From contig NZ_LMSI01000022.1 in NCBI RefSeq assembly GCF_001428075.1, positions 124,001 to 188,000 of the forward strand: a stretch of DNA of 64,000 nucleotides, written 5' to 3'. This DNA comes from Arthrobacter sp. Soil764 (GTDB taxonomy: Bacteria > Actinomycetota > Actinomycetes > Actinomycetales > Micrococcaceae). The notes under the pieces are model-generated. The model worked only from the letters and a program-made list of their open reading frames with translations. It was not told where the DNA came from and searched no databases. This document shows, piece by piece, positions 51,676-60,459 of the stretch. A program made the translations under genes and the position numbers. The number at the start of each line of letters is the position of its first letter. Position 1 is the first letter of the stretch.

Positions 51676-52509
51676 CTAGGCTACGCGGACTGCGGAGTAG
51701 CCGCCGAGCCAGCTGATGGAGTGGACCTCGGTGCTGTAGCCGTTGACGCCGCCGCTGACAACCTGGCCGTCGCCGGCGTAAACGCCCACGTGGCCGGAGG
51801 TGATGATCAGGTCACCGGGGGCGGGGGCGCTGACAACAGTGCCGTACTGGAAGAACTGGGTGGGGGCCAGGTCGCCGACGGACTTGCCGACGGAGCGCAG
51901 GGCCTTCTCAACCATTGCGGTGCAGTCCTGGCCCACGCCAACCTGGCTGTAAGCGGATGCCAGGATCGCAGCGCCGGTTCCCGTGCCGGTGGAGGCCAGC
52001 GGGGTGGCGGAGGCGTAGGACATGTTCATGCCGGTGTTCGCCGGTGCAGTTGCGGCTGCAGCCTGGACCGGAGCTGCGGCAGGAGCCGGAGCCGGTGCTG
52101 CAGTGTAGCCTGCACCGGGGATCTGGATCTGGTCACCGGGGTAGATGATTGAGGACAGTCCCAGTCCGTTGGCGGACAGGACGTCATTAAGGCTGACGCC
52201 GTAGGCAGCCGCGATGGCCCCGATGGTGTCGCCAGAGACGACGGTGTGGACGTTTCCGGCTGCCGCAACGGGTGCTGCTGCCGGTGCCGAGTACGCCTGG
52301 ACGCTGGTGTTCTCAGTGGTGTCCGGACCGGTCACACCTGCATGGGCCGGGGCTCCGACGCCGAACGCAATGCCGGACGCTGCAGCAACTGCGAGCGCCG
52401 GGCGGCCCAGCGAACGGGCCTGGGTCTTGGCGGTTACGGCGAGGCCCTCGAGCACAATGGAGCGGGCCGGAGTCGCGCGGTGACGGGCAGTAATGGAATT
52501 TTTTGACAC
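51676..52509 (-). CDS. LysM-NlpC/P60 cell-wall hydrolase
   Basis: 277 residues, GTG start with GAGAGG upstream. A long, basic signal peptide ends near AHAG. One LysM domain (HTVVSGDTIGAIAAAYGVSLNDVLSANGL, then IYPGDQIQIP), an Ala/Pro linker, and a C-terminal NlpC/P60 peptidase with the catalytic Cys in QDCTAMVEKAL and His in TSGHVGVYAG. It cuts peptidoglycan stem peptides outside the membrane. Its leader holds a probable c-di-AMP riboswitch, as is typical for actinobacterial wall hydrolases. Confidence 0.9.
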   Translation of the reverse strand: MSKNSITARHRATPARSIVLEGLAVTAKTQARSLGRPALAVAAASGIAFGVGAPAHAGVTGPDTTENTSVQAYSAPAAAPVAAAGNVHTVVSGDTIGAIAAAYGVSLNDVLSANGLGLSSIIYPGDQIQIPGAGYTAAPAPAPAAAPVQAAAATAPANTGMNMSYASATPLASTGTGTGAAILASAYSQVGVGQDCTAMVEKALRSVGKSVGDLAPTQFFQYGTVVSAPAPGDLIITSGHVGVYAGDGQVVSGGVNGYSTEVHSISWLGGYSAVRVA

Positions 52510-52549
52510 GGTTGATCGCCTCTCCCATGCCTGCGGGGTGAGCTGTCGG

Positions 52550-52715
52550 GTTCGGGCTGGAGATGCCCGGCCGGTAGCGGGCTCCGCGGGCGGAGCGCTA
52601 TCGACTTAACCCCAAGGCCACAAGTGGCCGTGGAAACTTGGTTCCCCCGTCCCTGCCATCGGAAAACGGTTGAATCCCATGATCAGCGGCAGGGCTCGGC
52701 ATGCTGATGGGAATG
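52550..52715 (-). promoter_or_regulatory. Probable c-di-AMP riboswitch (ydaO/yuaA type)
   Basis: The leader of the LysM-NlpC gene contains, on the minus strand, GGGGGAACCAAG and later CTTGGGGTTAAG, the paired purine-rich landmarks of the ydaO-yuaA class. A GC-rich hairpin lies between them (GGCCACTTGTGGCC). Location and downstream gene match the best-known targets. The exact limits are estimates. Confidence 0.6.
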
Positions 52716-52940
52716 TCCCGGCTGAGAGGGACACCCAAAGACCATAACCCGCGCTCACTGTCATTGTCACATTTGAATAACATACGAGGTTTCCCTCTCA
52801 ATTCAGCAAACGTCTTGATGTACGTCGGATCTCGGGGCTGACCTGGGGAGAGATTCGAACTGGGAAACGGCGCCGAAACGGTAACAATACGGCCTCGGAC
52901 CCCTGCTTTGCCGCGATACCCGGCGGTAAGCTTCGGGACT

Positions 52941-54278
52941 ATGCCCCTGTTCGTTACCAACCGGTCCTTCCCGATATTCGCGGGCCTGATGGCGATCGCC
53001 CTGGCCGGCGCCACCGCGTTGCCGGCCGCGGCGGAGGAGCCGCCCGGCGGATATCCCTCCTGGGCCGACGTGCAGCAGGCGCAGTCCTCTGAAGCGGCGA
53101 AGGCCGCAGAGATCACCAGCATCAACGGGCTCCTGGATGGACTGCAAGCGCAGTCGGAGGCGGCCGGGGATGCGGCGGTCCGCTCTGCCGCCGATCACGC
53201 CGCAGCCGATGCGGAGCTTCAGGCGGCAACAGCCCGGGTGCAGACTCTGTCTGCGCAGGCGGCCCGTGCAGACGACCAACTGGCCCGGTACCGGAAGGAT
53301 ATCGGCGCCCTGGCCGTCCAGTCCTACAAGGCCGGCGGGACCAATACCGGATTCTTCGTGGCGCTCTATGCGCTGGGGACCAACAGCGCCCAGGGGCTCA
53401 ACCTGGTCAAGCTTGTAGGGGACAAGACTGCTGCCTTGGTGAATAAGGCTGCAGCGGCAGGAAAGGTTGCCGCTGCGCTCACGGAACAGGAACAGGTTGC
53501 CAGGGGCGAGCGGGAACGACTGGCCGGGGAGGCGAAGGTTAAATCCGAGGCCGCCCGTTCCGCCCGGGACGCACTGGCACGGCAGGTCACCGAGGAACAG
53601 CAGCACTGCGGCGAGTTGACTGCCCAGCTTGCCGCCCTGAAGGGTACGACGGCGGCACTTGAGGGGGAGTATCGCCAGGGCAAAGCGGCGCTGGCCGCCT
53701 ACGAGGCGGCCCAGGCGGCCAAGCGCGCCGCCGCGGAGGAGCAGGCCCGCCGCCAGGCCGCAGCTGCCGCCAAGGCCGCAGCGGCTGCCGCCCAGCAGCC
53801 CAAGCAGCCGCCGCCCCCCGCCCCAGCCCCGGTCGGGGCCAACCCGGCCCCGGCCGCGCCTGCCAACAATCCAGCTCCTGCCGTTCCGGTTGCGCCGCCA
53901 CCGCCACCGGCGCCGGCCCTGCCAAGCCCGCCCGCCGTCGTCGTTCCTTCCGTTCCCGGTGGAGCTGTTAACGATCCCGGCGCGGCGAAAAGCTACGCGT
54001 CCGGACGCCTTGCTGCCTTTGGGTGGGGCCAGGACCAGTTCCTTTGCCTGGCCCAGCTGTGGAGCAAGGAATCAAACTGGCTGACCACCGCCACCAACGC
54101 CTGGTCCGGGGCCTACGGGATCGCCCAGGCGCTGCCGCCGGGCAAGTATGCCAGCGCCGGCAGCGACTGGCTGACCAGCTATCGGACGCAGGTCGATTGG
54201 GGCCTGGGCTATATCCGTGACCGCTACGGTTCGCCCTGCGGGGCGTGGAACCATTCCGTGTCCCTGAATTGGTACTGA
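52941..54278 (+). CDS. Exported coiled-coil transglycosylase-like protein
   Basis: 445 residues from the ATG at 52941. A signal peptide ends near LPAAAEE. A long Ala/Gln/Glu-rich coiled coil (about 45-260) of the PcsB/RipA-hook kind is followed by a Pro/Ala linker. The C-terminal domain starts DQFLCLAQLWSKESNWLTTATN and includes AYGIAQALPPGKYASAGSDW, as in aggregation-promoting-factor lytic transglycosylases; Glu of KESNW is the likely acid. It cuts or remodels the cell wall. Divergent from the LysM-NlpC gene. Confidence 0.8.
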   Translation: MPLFVTNRSFPIFAGLMAIALAGATALPAAAEEPPGGYPSWADVQQAQSSEAAKAAEITSINGLLDGLQAQSEAAGDAAVRSAADHAAADAELQAATARVQTLSAQAARADDQLARYRKDIGALAVQSYKAGGTNTGFFVALYALGTNSAQGLNLVKLVGDKTAALVNKAAAAGKVAAALTEQEQVARGERERLAGEAKVKSEAARSARDALARQVTEEQQHCGELTAQLAALKGTTAALEGEYRQGKAALAAYEAAQAAKRAAAEEQARRQAAAAAKAAAAAAQQPKQPPPPAPAPVGANPAPAAPANNPAPAVPVAPPPPPAPALPSPPAVVVPSVPGGAVNDPGAAKSYASGRLAAFGWGQDQFLCLAQLWSKESNWLTTATNAWSGAYGIAQALPPGKYASAGSDWLTSYRTQVDWGLGYIRDRYGSPCGAWNHSVSLNWY

Positions 54279-54299
54279 CTGACGCGCTAGGCTTTCCCC

Positions 54300-54659
54300 A
54301 TGCCAGATTTCGAACGGTTCCGTGTGCTGCTCGAAGAGGAGCGGGCGCGGCGGGTGGCGCTGCTGCCCGCCCTGCAGGCGGATATCGCCGCGGCAAATTC
54401 GGCCCGCCAGGATTCCAACGTCGACGACGAACATGATCCGGAGGGCGCCACGATCGCCTTCGAACTTTCGCAGGCATCGGCGCTCCTGAAGCAAAGCTCG
54501 GCCGGCCTGGTCCAGATTGAAGCGGCCCTGGCAAGGCTGGCCCGGGGAACCTATGGAACCTGCGCCGTCTGCGGGGAACCCATCACCGAAGGAAGGCTGG
54601 AGGCGCGGCCATGGACCCCGTTCTGCATCCGGCACGCCTCCTCGGGGCGCGGACGGTGA
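54300..54659 (+). CDS. TraR/DksA-type zinc-finger protein
   Basis: 119 residues. An N-terminal coiled coil (RFRVLLEEERARRVALLPALQADIAAANS) and a C-terminal zinc finger CAVC-x17-C-IR-H, so the last metal ligand is His instead of Cys. Related proteins bind RNA polymerase through its secondary channel and modulate stress transcription. The acidic coil tip carries NVDDEHDPE. The stop overlaps the next start (GTGA). Confidence 0.75.
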   Translation: MPDFERFRVLLEEERARRVALLPALQADIAAANSARQDSNVDDEHDPEGATIAFELSQASALLKQSSAGLVQIEAALARLARGTYGTCAVCGEPITEGRLEARPWTPFCIRHASSGRGR

Positions 54660-55186
54660 CGGGCGCCGCTGACGTTGTGTCCGCTGCGGCGGACTTTGTT
54701 GACCGGACCCTGCAGAACGAGGGCGCCTGGTACCGGGCAGACGACGTCGGAAACCGGCTGGGCGGCGTGCTGGCCTCCTACGGTTCCTCCATTGGGGCCG
54801 TCCGCGGCACGGTGCGCGACACCCTGCGCAAGTTCAGGGACCTGGACCACGACGGAACCGTGATGCTCGCCTCCGCCCTGTGGGGGCAGCCCAAGCCAGG
54901 ATCCCGCCCGGTTTTCGAGCGCCGCCTTGCCGCCGTGGTGCTGCTGCAGACAAAGGTGCGCCTGCTCCGGCATTCGGATCTCACGCGCCTGGAAGGCTTC
55001 CTTCGCTCAGCCCAGGCAGCGGAACTCACGGAGCCTCTGCTTTCCGACGTCCTGGTGCCGTTGCTGTCAGGGCTGGGGGAGCGTGAACGGCAGCGGGCCG
55101 GCGTTGTGCTGGCACGGTGGCGGGAGGACCCGGACCCCGGACTGCGGGCTGCGGCCGGTGCACTCTCGAAGGAATTGACCCCGTAA
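54656..55186 (+). CDS. AlkD-like DNA alkylation repair protein
   Basis: 176 residues from the GTG at 54656. An ATG at 54611 is in frame but would overlap the DksA-like gene by 49 bases. HEAT-like helical repeats: GNRLGGVLASYGSSIGAVRGTVRDTLRKFRDLDHDGTVMLASALW, RRLAAVVLLQTKVRLL, and a C-terminal REDPDPGLRAAAGALSKEL. Members flip alkylated bases without extruding them fully; a short family size suggests a compact form. Translationally coupled to the DksA-like gene. Confidence 0.65.
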   Translation: MTGAADVVSAAADFVDRTLQNEGAWYRADDVGNRLGGVLASYGSSIGAVRGTVRDTLRKFRDLDHDGTVMLASALWGQPKPGSRPVFERRLAAVVLLQTKVRLLRHSDLTRLEGFLRSAQAAELTEPLLSDVLVPLLSGLGERERQRAGVVLARWREDPDPGLRAAAGALSKELTP

Positions 55187-55221
55187 AGTGGCCTCTTATC
55201 AGGCCAAACAAGGAGATCCAC

Positions 55222-55668
55222 ATGAATGAGCCGTTTGACCTTGAGCGCTTTGTTGCCGCCCAAAACGCGGGCGGAGCCTATGAGCAGGCGTTGGGGGAGT
55301 TGCAGGTCGGCAGGAAGTCCGGGCACTGGATGTGGTTCATCTTCCCGCAGATTGCCGGGCTGGGGCAGAGTGCCATGTCGCGCAAATACGCCATCTCGTC
55401 ACTCGCTGAAGCCCGGGCCTACCTGGACCACGAGGTGCTGGGCCCGCGGCTGCTGGAGTGCGCTGTGGTGCTGGCCAACCACGCCGACCAGTCGGCCGAG
55501 GACATTTTTGGCGGCATCGACGCGAAGAAGCTCCGCTCCTCGATGACACTGTTTCTCCGGGCAGCACCCGGAGAAACAGTGTTCAAGACGGTCCTGGCCC
55601 AGTTCTTCAACGGCGAGCCCGACCCCGCCACGGACGATCTCCTGGCGGACCGGGACGCGGCCGGCTGA
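55222..55668 (+). CDS. DUF1810 protein
   Basis: 148 residues. FDLERFVAAQNAGGAYEQALGELQVGRKSGHWMWFIFPQIAGLGQSAMSRKYAISSLAEARAYLDHEVLGPRL is the full DUF1810 signature. The family is widespread and calpastatin-like in name only; function unknown. AAGGAG precedes the ATG. The 3' flank has a 37-bp direct duplication. Confidence 0.85.
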   Translation: MNEPFDLERFVAAQNAGGAYEQALGELQVGRKSGHWMWFIFPQIAGLGQSAMSRKYAISSLAEARAYLDHEVLGPRLLECAVVLANHADQSAEDIFGGIDAKKLRSSMTLFLRAAPGETVFKTVLAQFFNGEPDPATDDLLADRDAAG

Positions 55669-55670
55669 CC

Positions 55671-55750
55671 GCGCCCGGCTGACCGCGCCCGGGGATGCCG
55701 GGTGGGCATCCCCGCGCCCGGCTGACCGCGCCCGGGGATGCCGGGTGGGC
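55671..55750. repeat. 37-bp direct duplication
   Basis: Copies 55671-55707 and 55714-55750 are identical over 37 bases with a 6-base spacer; each contains two GCGCCCGG units. It lies between the convergent DUF1810 and SDR genes. It could be slippage or a duplicated transcription-stop hairpin (GGGGATGCC...GGCATCCC). Confidence 0.8.
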
Positions 55751-55752
55751 TG

Positions 55753-56646
55753 CTACGGTGTGGGGCTGCCACCGTTGACGTTCAACGTTTCGCCCACCAC
55801 ATAGCTGGACTCCGGCGACGCCAGGAAGACGTAGGCGGGGGCCAGCTCGGCAGGCTGGCCGGCACGGCCCAGCGGCGTGGACTGGCCGAACTCCGGCAGC
55901 TGCTCCTTCGGTTGGCCGCTGCTGACCTGCAGGGGCGTCCAGATAGGACCGGGAGCCACGGCGTTCACCCTGATTCCCTTGGGGGCCAGCTGCTGGGCCA
56001 GTCCCTTGGTGAAGTTGTTGATGCTCGCCTTGGTGGTGGCATAGTCCACCAGGGTGGGGGACGGATTGTAGGCCTGGATGGACGTGGTGTTGATGATCGT
56101 CGAGCCTGCGGGCATATGCGGCACGGCGGCCTTGGTCACCCAGAACATGGCATAGACATTGGTCTTCAGGGTGTGGTCGAACTGCTCGTCGCTAATGTCC
56201 TCCAGGTCCTCCTGGGCCACCTGCTTCCCGGCGTTGTTGACCAGGATGTCCACTCCGCCCAGGACGGCCAGCGCCGTGTCCACCAAATCACGGCACGCGG
56301 CGGAATCCTTGAGGTCGCCCGGCACCTTGACGGCCTTGCGGCCGGCGGCTTCGATGATTCCGGCAATGCGCGAGGCATCCTCCTCTTCCTGCGGCAGGTA
56401 GGAAAGGACGACGTCGGCGCCTTCCCGCGCAAAGGCGATCGCCGTCGCAGCCCCGATGCCGGAGTCCGCGCCGGTCACGATGGCGCGGCGGCCTTCCAGC
56501 CGGCCGGTGCCGCGGTACGTTTCCTCGCCGAGATCAGCCTTGGGCTCCAGCTCGGCATCAAGGCCCGGCTCGGGCTGGTGCTGCTTGGGAGGGGAGATTT
56601 TTTCGTAGGCAGTCACGGGATTGCGGAAGGTGTACTGGTCAGTCAT
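55753..56646 (-). CDS. SDR oxidoreductase, general stress protein 39-like
   Basis: 297 residues. TGADSGIGAATAIAFAREGADV is the NAD(P)-binding Rossmann start (near 58), NNAGKQ follows, and the active site reads Ser...YATTK, with the Lys in place. A distinct N-terminal stretch of about 50 residues (YTFRNPVTAYEKISPPKQHQPEPGLDAELEPKADLG) is the hallmark of the YdaD/YhxC-type stress SDRs. The substrate is unknown. A perfect GGAGG precedes the ATG. Confidence 0.87.
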   Translation of the reverse strand: MTDQYTFRNPVTAYEKISPPKQHQPEPGLDAELEPKADLGEETYRGTGRLEGRRAIVTGADSGIGAATAIAFAREGADVVLSYLPQEEEDASRIAGIIEAAGRKAVKVPGDLKDSAACRDLVDTALAVLGGVDILVNNAGKQVAQEDLEDISDEQFDHTLKTNVYAMFWVTKAAVPHMPAGSTIINTTSIQAYNPSPTLVDYATTKASINNFTKGLAQQLAPKGIRVNAVAPGPIWTPLQVSSGQPKEQLPEFGQSTPLGRAGQPAELAPAYVFLASPESSYVVGETLNVNGGSPTP

Positions 56647-56736
56647 GGTGGTCCTCCAGTTCGTGCGGACGCGGGCTGGTTTGTCGCCCCTGATGCTGAA
56701 GCAGGCTGCGGTTTCGCCTTTATGGGAACAAAAAGC

Positions 56737-56748
56737 TAAGCATGCTTA
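56737..56748. promoter_or_regulatory. 12-base palindrome upstream of SDR gene
   Basis: TAAGCATGCTTA, 91 bases before the SDR start, with ATGCTTAC shared with the acidic-protein promoter at 48.13 kb. Candidate regulator site in stress genes. Confidence 0.35.
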
Positions 56749-56797
56749 CGGTTCCTAGCCTAGGCAAGACTCCGTTTCCTGCCAAGCGGCGGGCGGG

Positions 56798-57304
56798 TCA
56801 GCCGCGCTGGACCTCCACAAGCCGGACCTCCACCAACTGCCCCGCGTCAACCGTGGCCTCCATGTAGGTGCACGCGGGCTGGCGCCTGCGGTCCGTCGGC
56901 GAACCCGGGTTCAGCAGCCGCAGCCCATTCGGCGCCAACGTGTCCCAGGGAATATGGCTGTGGCCGAACACCAGGACGTCGGCATCCGGGTAGAGCGCCT
57001 CGCACCGCAGTTCGCGGCCCTTGGCCGGCCCCGTCTCGTGGACTATCGCGAATCGGACACCGCCGAGGGTGGCGGTGGCGGTTTCGGGCAGGCGGCGGCG
57101 CAGTTCGGGGCCGTCATTGTTGCCATAAACGCCCATGAACCGCCTGCTGCGGCTTTCGAATTCGTCCAGCAGCGATGACTCCACCCAGTCGCCTGCGTGG
57201 AACACGGCGTCGGCGTTGTCGACGGCGTCCCACACCTGCCCGGGCAGGTTCCGGGCGCGTTTTGGGACATGGGTATCGGCAATCAGGACCAGGTTCAACG
57301 CCAT
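56798..57304 (-). CDS. Metallophosphoesterase, YfcE/MJ0936 type
   Basis: 168 residues. IADTHVPK, FHAGDWVESSLL, VYGNNDGPELRR, AIVHE and FGHSHIPWDTL give the full five-motif metal centre. Such enzymes hydrolyse phosphodiesters or monoesters; cytoplasmic and stand-alone. ATG at 57304. Confidence 0.85.
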   Translation of the reverse strand: MALNLVLIADTHVPKRARNLPGQVWDAVDNADAVFHAGDWVESSLLDEFESRSRRFMGVYGNNDGPELRRRLPETATATLGGVRFAIVHETGPAKGRELRCEALYPDADVLVFGHSHIPWDTLAPNGLRLLNPGSPTDRRRQPACTYMEATVDAGQLVEVRLVEVQRG

Positions 57305-57377
57305 AACGGAATCCTGCCACGGGGCCCTGTTCGCGTGCGTTCATGAGTCGTAATCTGGGGGCTTGGAGGTGATTGCC

Positions 57378-57569
57378 ATGGAGGCAGCCCAAGGCGACCG
57401 CATCGTGGTGCATGGAAGGACTGTTGGGTCCTCGGACCGGCACGGGGTGATCCTGGAAGTCCGTGGAGAGGGCGGCAGCCCGCCCTACGTTGTCCGCTTT
57501 GACGACGGGCACGAAACGGTCATGTACCCCGGCGGCGACTTCGCCGTCGACCACGGACCCAAGACCTGA
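57378..57569 (+). CDS. DUF1918 protein
   Basis: 63 residues from the ATG at 57378, which has GGAGGTGA upstream; a TTG at 57363 is less likely. GDRIVVHGRTVGSSDRHGVILEVRGEGGSPPYVVRFDDGHETVMYPGGD is the SH3-like DUF1918 fold. Small actinobacterial protein of unknown function. Confidence 0.85.
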   Translation: MEAAQGDRIVVHGRTVGSSDRHGVILEVRGEGGSPPYVVRFDDGHETVMYPGGDFAVDHGPKT

Positions 57570-57657
57570 CGGTCCGGGGTGCAGATGCCGGTGCTTCACG
57601 CTTAACCTGCCGGTGCTTCTCTTCACCAGTCCTTGCTTCACCTGTCAGACTGGAGCA

Positions 57658-58173
57658 ATGGATTTCTTCCCGTCCGCCAGTACGTCCTCCACGCCGCCGC
57701 CCCGCACCGGTCCCCGCGACCCCGGCGACGCCTGGGTGGAAGGGGAGCGCGGCCGGTACTGGGGCAGGTTCGGCGCAGCCGGCGTCCTGGCCTACGACCC
57801 CGCAAAAGGCGTGCTGCTGCAGCACCGTGCCGTCTGGAGCCATAACGGTGGAACCTGGGGCCTGCCGGGCGGGGCGCTGCACGAGGGCGAGGAACCGGTG
57901 GACGGCGCCCTCCGCGAAGCCTACGAGGAGGCTGCCGTCCCGTCCGAAAGCGTGGAGGTGCTGTTCACCTCGGTGCTGGATCACGGCTACTGGTCCTACA
58001 CCACGGTGGTAGTGCGGGTGCGGGAATCCTTCGAACCTGTCATCAGCGATCCTGAAAGCATCGCCCTGCTGTGGATCCCGGTGGCCGAGGTGGATGCCCT
58101 GGAGCTGCACCCCGGGTTCGCGGCCTCCTGGCCGGACCTGCTGGCGCGGCTGGATACCGACGCATCCTGGTAG
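57658..58173 (+). CDS. NUDIX hydrolase
   Basis: 171 residues from the ATG at 57658. The Nudix box GGALHEGEEPVDGALREAYEEAAV fits GX5EX7REUXEEXGU except that the last Gly is Ala. The metal-binding REAYEEA is intact. It splits a nucleoside-diphosphate-linked compound; the substrate is not evident. The N-terminal 30 residues are Pro/Thr/Ser-rich and outside the fold. Confidence 0.83.
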   Translation: MDFFPSASTSSTPPPRTGPRDPGDAWVEGERGRYWGRFGAAGVLAYDPAKGVLLQHRAVWSHNGGTWGLPGGALHEGEEPVDGALREAYEEAAVPSESVEVLFTSVLDHGYWSYTTVVVRVRESFEPVISDPESIALLWIPVAEVDALELHPGFAASWPDLLARLDTDASW

Positions 58174-58538
58174 GCCGGCCCTGGCCTTGACCCCTGCGTG
58201 AAAGTCGGATTGCGGGCAGAGGCCGTTTCCCCCCTACCAGCGGCCCTCAATTCTAGGTAGAGCTGGCGCCAAATTAGGTACCTACTACTGGTGCCCGCCG
58301 CCTGACCAGCCCGTATGCTCCAAGCTACGGCGAAGTAAAGGCCACTCAATGCTGGGGAGGTGACCGTCCCGCGCCGCAGCAGCCCTGACGTTTCGCATTT
58401 TTGGCGCCATGACCCTTTGGCTGAACATAAATCCACGCAACGAAGCAAGGTGGGTGAGCCAGTTGTCCGTTCCTCCCCTGTCACCCAGTGCACCATCAAG
58501 ACCAGGAGTCCCGGTATACGGGCAGCGTGAGGACCAAG
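58174..58538. other. Non-coding stretch, no feature recognised
   Basis: 365 bases between the NUDIX gene and the large membrane protein. I see no gene with coding character, no repeat and no clear terminator. It may hold the promoter of the membrane-protein gene. Confidence 0.5.
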
Positions 58539-60413
58539 ATGACGCGCTCCGCCGGTAGTGCTTTCGCCCGCCTCCGCGGGACCCGGGCCCAGGATGGCGG
58601 CCGTGTTCCGGCGCCCCAGTCAGGAGACGCGATAGCCGGCGCGGTCGACGCCCCCGGCCGCGACGAGGGAGGCGTGAGGCCCCGCGACCTGGGATTCGCA
58701 CTGGCAGGCGCCGTGTCGTTGGTGCTTACCGCGGGGGCGGCTTCCACCGTGTCCGTGCCCGTCACCAGCGATCTCGGCCTCGTTGCCGTACTGCCCTACC
58801 CGTATTGGGTGGGGCTTGCGCTTCTTAACATCACCTTCGTCATGGCATTGCGGGGAGGTGCCGGGGGCCCGGCGAGCCGCCCGGTCATGCTGTGGCTCCT
58901 CGCGGTGCTTGTGGTGGAGCTGTTTGGCACCGCGGCGTTTGTCACCGACATACCCCGGGGCGAAGTGGCCTTCCGTCACCTCGGGATCGCCGACGCCCTA
59001 TCGGGCACCAGGGTGATCGATCCGGACATTGACGCGTACTTCAACTGGCCTGGCTTCTTTGCCCTCCTTGCCACGGTCATCAAGGCAACAGGACTCGAAC
59101 CGGTCAGCATAGCCCTGTGGGCTCCGGTGCTTGACGTAGGTTTGTGGCTCGCGGCTCTGGGGGTCCTTACACGGTCCCTGACCGCTGACCGGCGGCGGCT
59201 CTGGCTTGTGCTCTGGCTTTTCTGCCTCGGCAACTGGCAGGACCAGGACTACCTGTCGCCCCAGGCCTTCGCCTTCTTCCTGTACCTGGTCGTGATCGCC
59301 CTGCTCGTCGGCCCGTTGGCCGCACACCCCGGTACGTTCCGCGGCTTCCGCCCCTCGGAACTCGCGGTTTGGTGGCGGGGAAGGTCACCCCGGGAAAACC
59401 GGCCAGAGCACCGGGTGGCCGCATTCGTCGTCGCCCTCCTGCTTGTCACGGTCATCTCTGCAAGCCACCAACTGACTCCCTTCATGATGCTTATTGCCAT
59501 GACCGCGGTCAGCCTCAGCGGTCGTCTCTGGACCAGCCGGTTGCCCCTGATCACGGCTGTGGTGCTTGCACTCTGGCTGGTTTACCCCGCCAGTGCCTAT
59601 CTCATCGGACACCCGCCCCTCGAGGATGCAGGATTTCAGGGCGCGATCGCGGCGAACGTCGTTAACCGCGTGACCGGGACCCCCGGCCACTCGCTGGTGG
59701 TGAAGGTGCGGATGATCCTGACCCTCGTACTGTGGGCCCTTGCTGCGGCAGGGGCGGTACGCGACTGGCGCAGGAAGCGCCTCGACATCCGGCTGGTCCT
59801 TCTTGCTGTCACGCCGCTGTTGCTCTTCCCGATGCAGTCATACGGCGGAGAAATGCTCATCCGCGTCTCGTTGTTCGCGCTGCCCTTCATCGCCCTGCAG
59901 GCCTCAGTTGTCCTGCTGCCAAGGGACGGCGGCACCCGTCTTCGGTTCCCGGCCGTGATGGGCCTGATTACCACTTTCCTGCTGCTGTCCGTGCTGATCG
60001 AGACCAGCAGGTTCGGGAACACAAAGTTCGACATCTTTACCGACAGTGAGACGGCCGCGGTCGCCGAAGTCGAGCGGCTCGCACCGCACGGGGCGGCGAT
60101 CATTTCCGCTGCCCACCCCACCCCGTGGCGAAGCGACGCCTACCTGGAACACCGGTACCGCACCATGGACGAGTTGTGCCGGCGGGACTTCGCGGCAGCG
60201 ACGTGCGGTCCAATCTTCTACAACTACGCCCGGCACAACCCTGCAGGTGGCTTCGTGCTGCTCATGCGGTCAACAGAGGCAAGCCTTGAGCTCCAAGGCC
60301 AAAGCACACCGGGCAACTATGCGGAACTGGAAGACTGGCTGAAGGCCCAGGACGGCGTGGAGCTCGTCTTCAGCAACGCCGACGCACGCATCTACCGGTT
60401 GCCCACGCCGTAA
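58539..60413 (+). CDS. Large multi-pass membrane protein
   Basis: 624 residues from the ATG at 58539 (GAGG six bases upstream); in-frame GTGs at 58488 and 58527 lack a site. About 12 hydrophobic helices, from the N-terminal LGFALAGAVSLVLTAGAA on, and an outside C-terminal domain (APHGAAIISAAHPTPWRS..., with a Cys pair CRRDFAAATC). The pattern resembles GT-C-type or O-antigen-linked polytopic proteins, including an acidic first loop (DIDAYFNWPGFFAL). No catalytic motif is certain. The function is probably envelope glycan related. Confidence 0.7.
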   Translation: MTRSAGSAFARLRGTRAQDGGRVPAPQSGDAIAGAVDAPGRDEGGVRPRDLGFALAGAVSLVLTAGAASTVSVPVTSDLGLVAVLPYPYWVGLALLNITFVMALRGGAGGPASRPVMLWLLAVLVVELFGTAAFVTDIPRGEVAFRHLGIADALSGTRVIDPDIDAYFNWPGFFALLATVIKATGLEPVSIALWAPVLDVGLWLAALGVLTRSLTADRRRLWLVLWLFCLGNWQDQDYLSPQAFAFFLYLVVIALLVGPLAAHPGTFRGFRPSELAVWWRGRSPRENRPEHRVAAFVVALLLVTVISASHQLTPFMMLIAMTAVSLSGRLWTSRLPLITAVVLALWLVYPASAYLIGHPPLEDAGFQGAIAANVVNRVTGTPGHSLVVKVRMILTLVLWALAAAGAVRDWRRKRLDIRLVLLAVTPLLLFPMQSYGGEMLIRVSLFALPFIALQASVVLLPRDGGTRLRFPAVMGLITTFLLLSVLIETSRFGNTKFDIFTDSETAAVAEVERLAPHGAAIISAAHPTPWRSDAYLEHRYRTMDELCRRDFAAATCGPIFYNYARHNPAGGFVLLMRSTEASLELQGQSTPGNYAELEDWLKAQDGVELVFSNADARIYRLPTP

Positions 60414-60459
60414 CTCCTAACTGCTGAGCATGGGCGTATTCCCGGGGCCGCGTTTCGGG

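Noticed and set aside
52727..52745. gggacacccaaagacc as another DosR-like box
   Set aside because: The spacing and half-sites do not fit, and it adjoins the probable riboswitch.
55671..55750. Two direct repeats as a CRISPR
   Set aside because: Only two copies with a 6-base spacer and no cas genes; a simple duplication.
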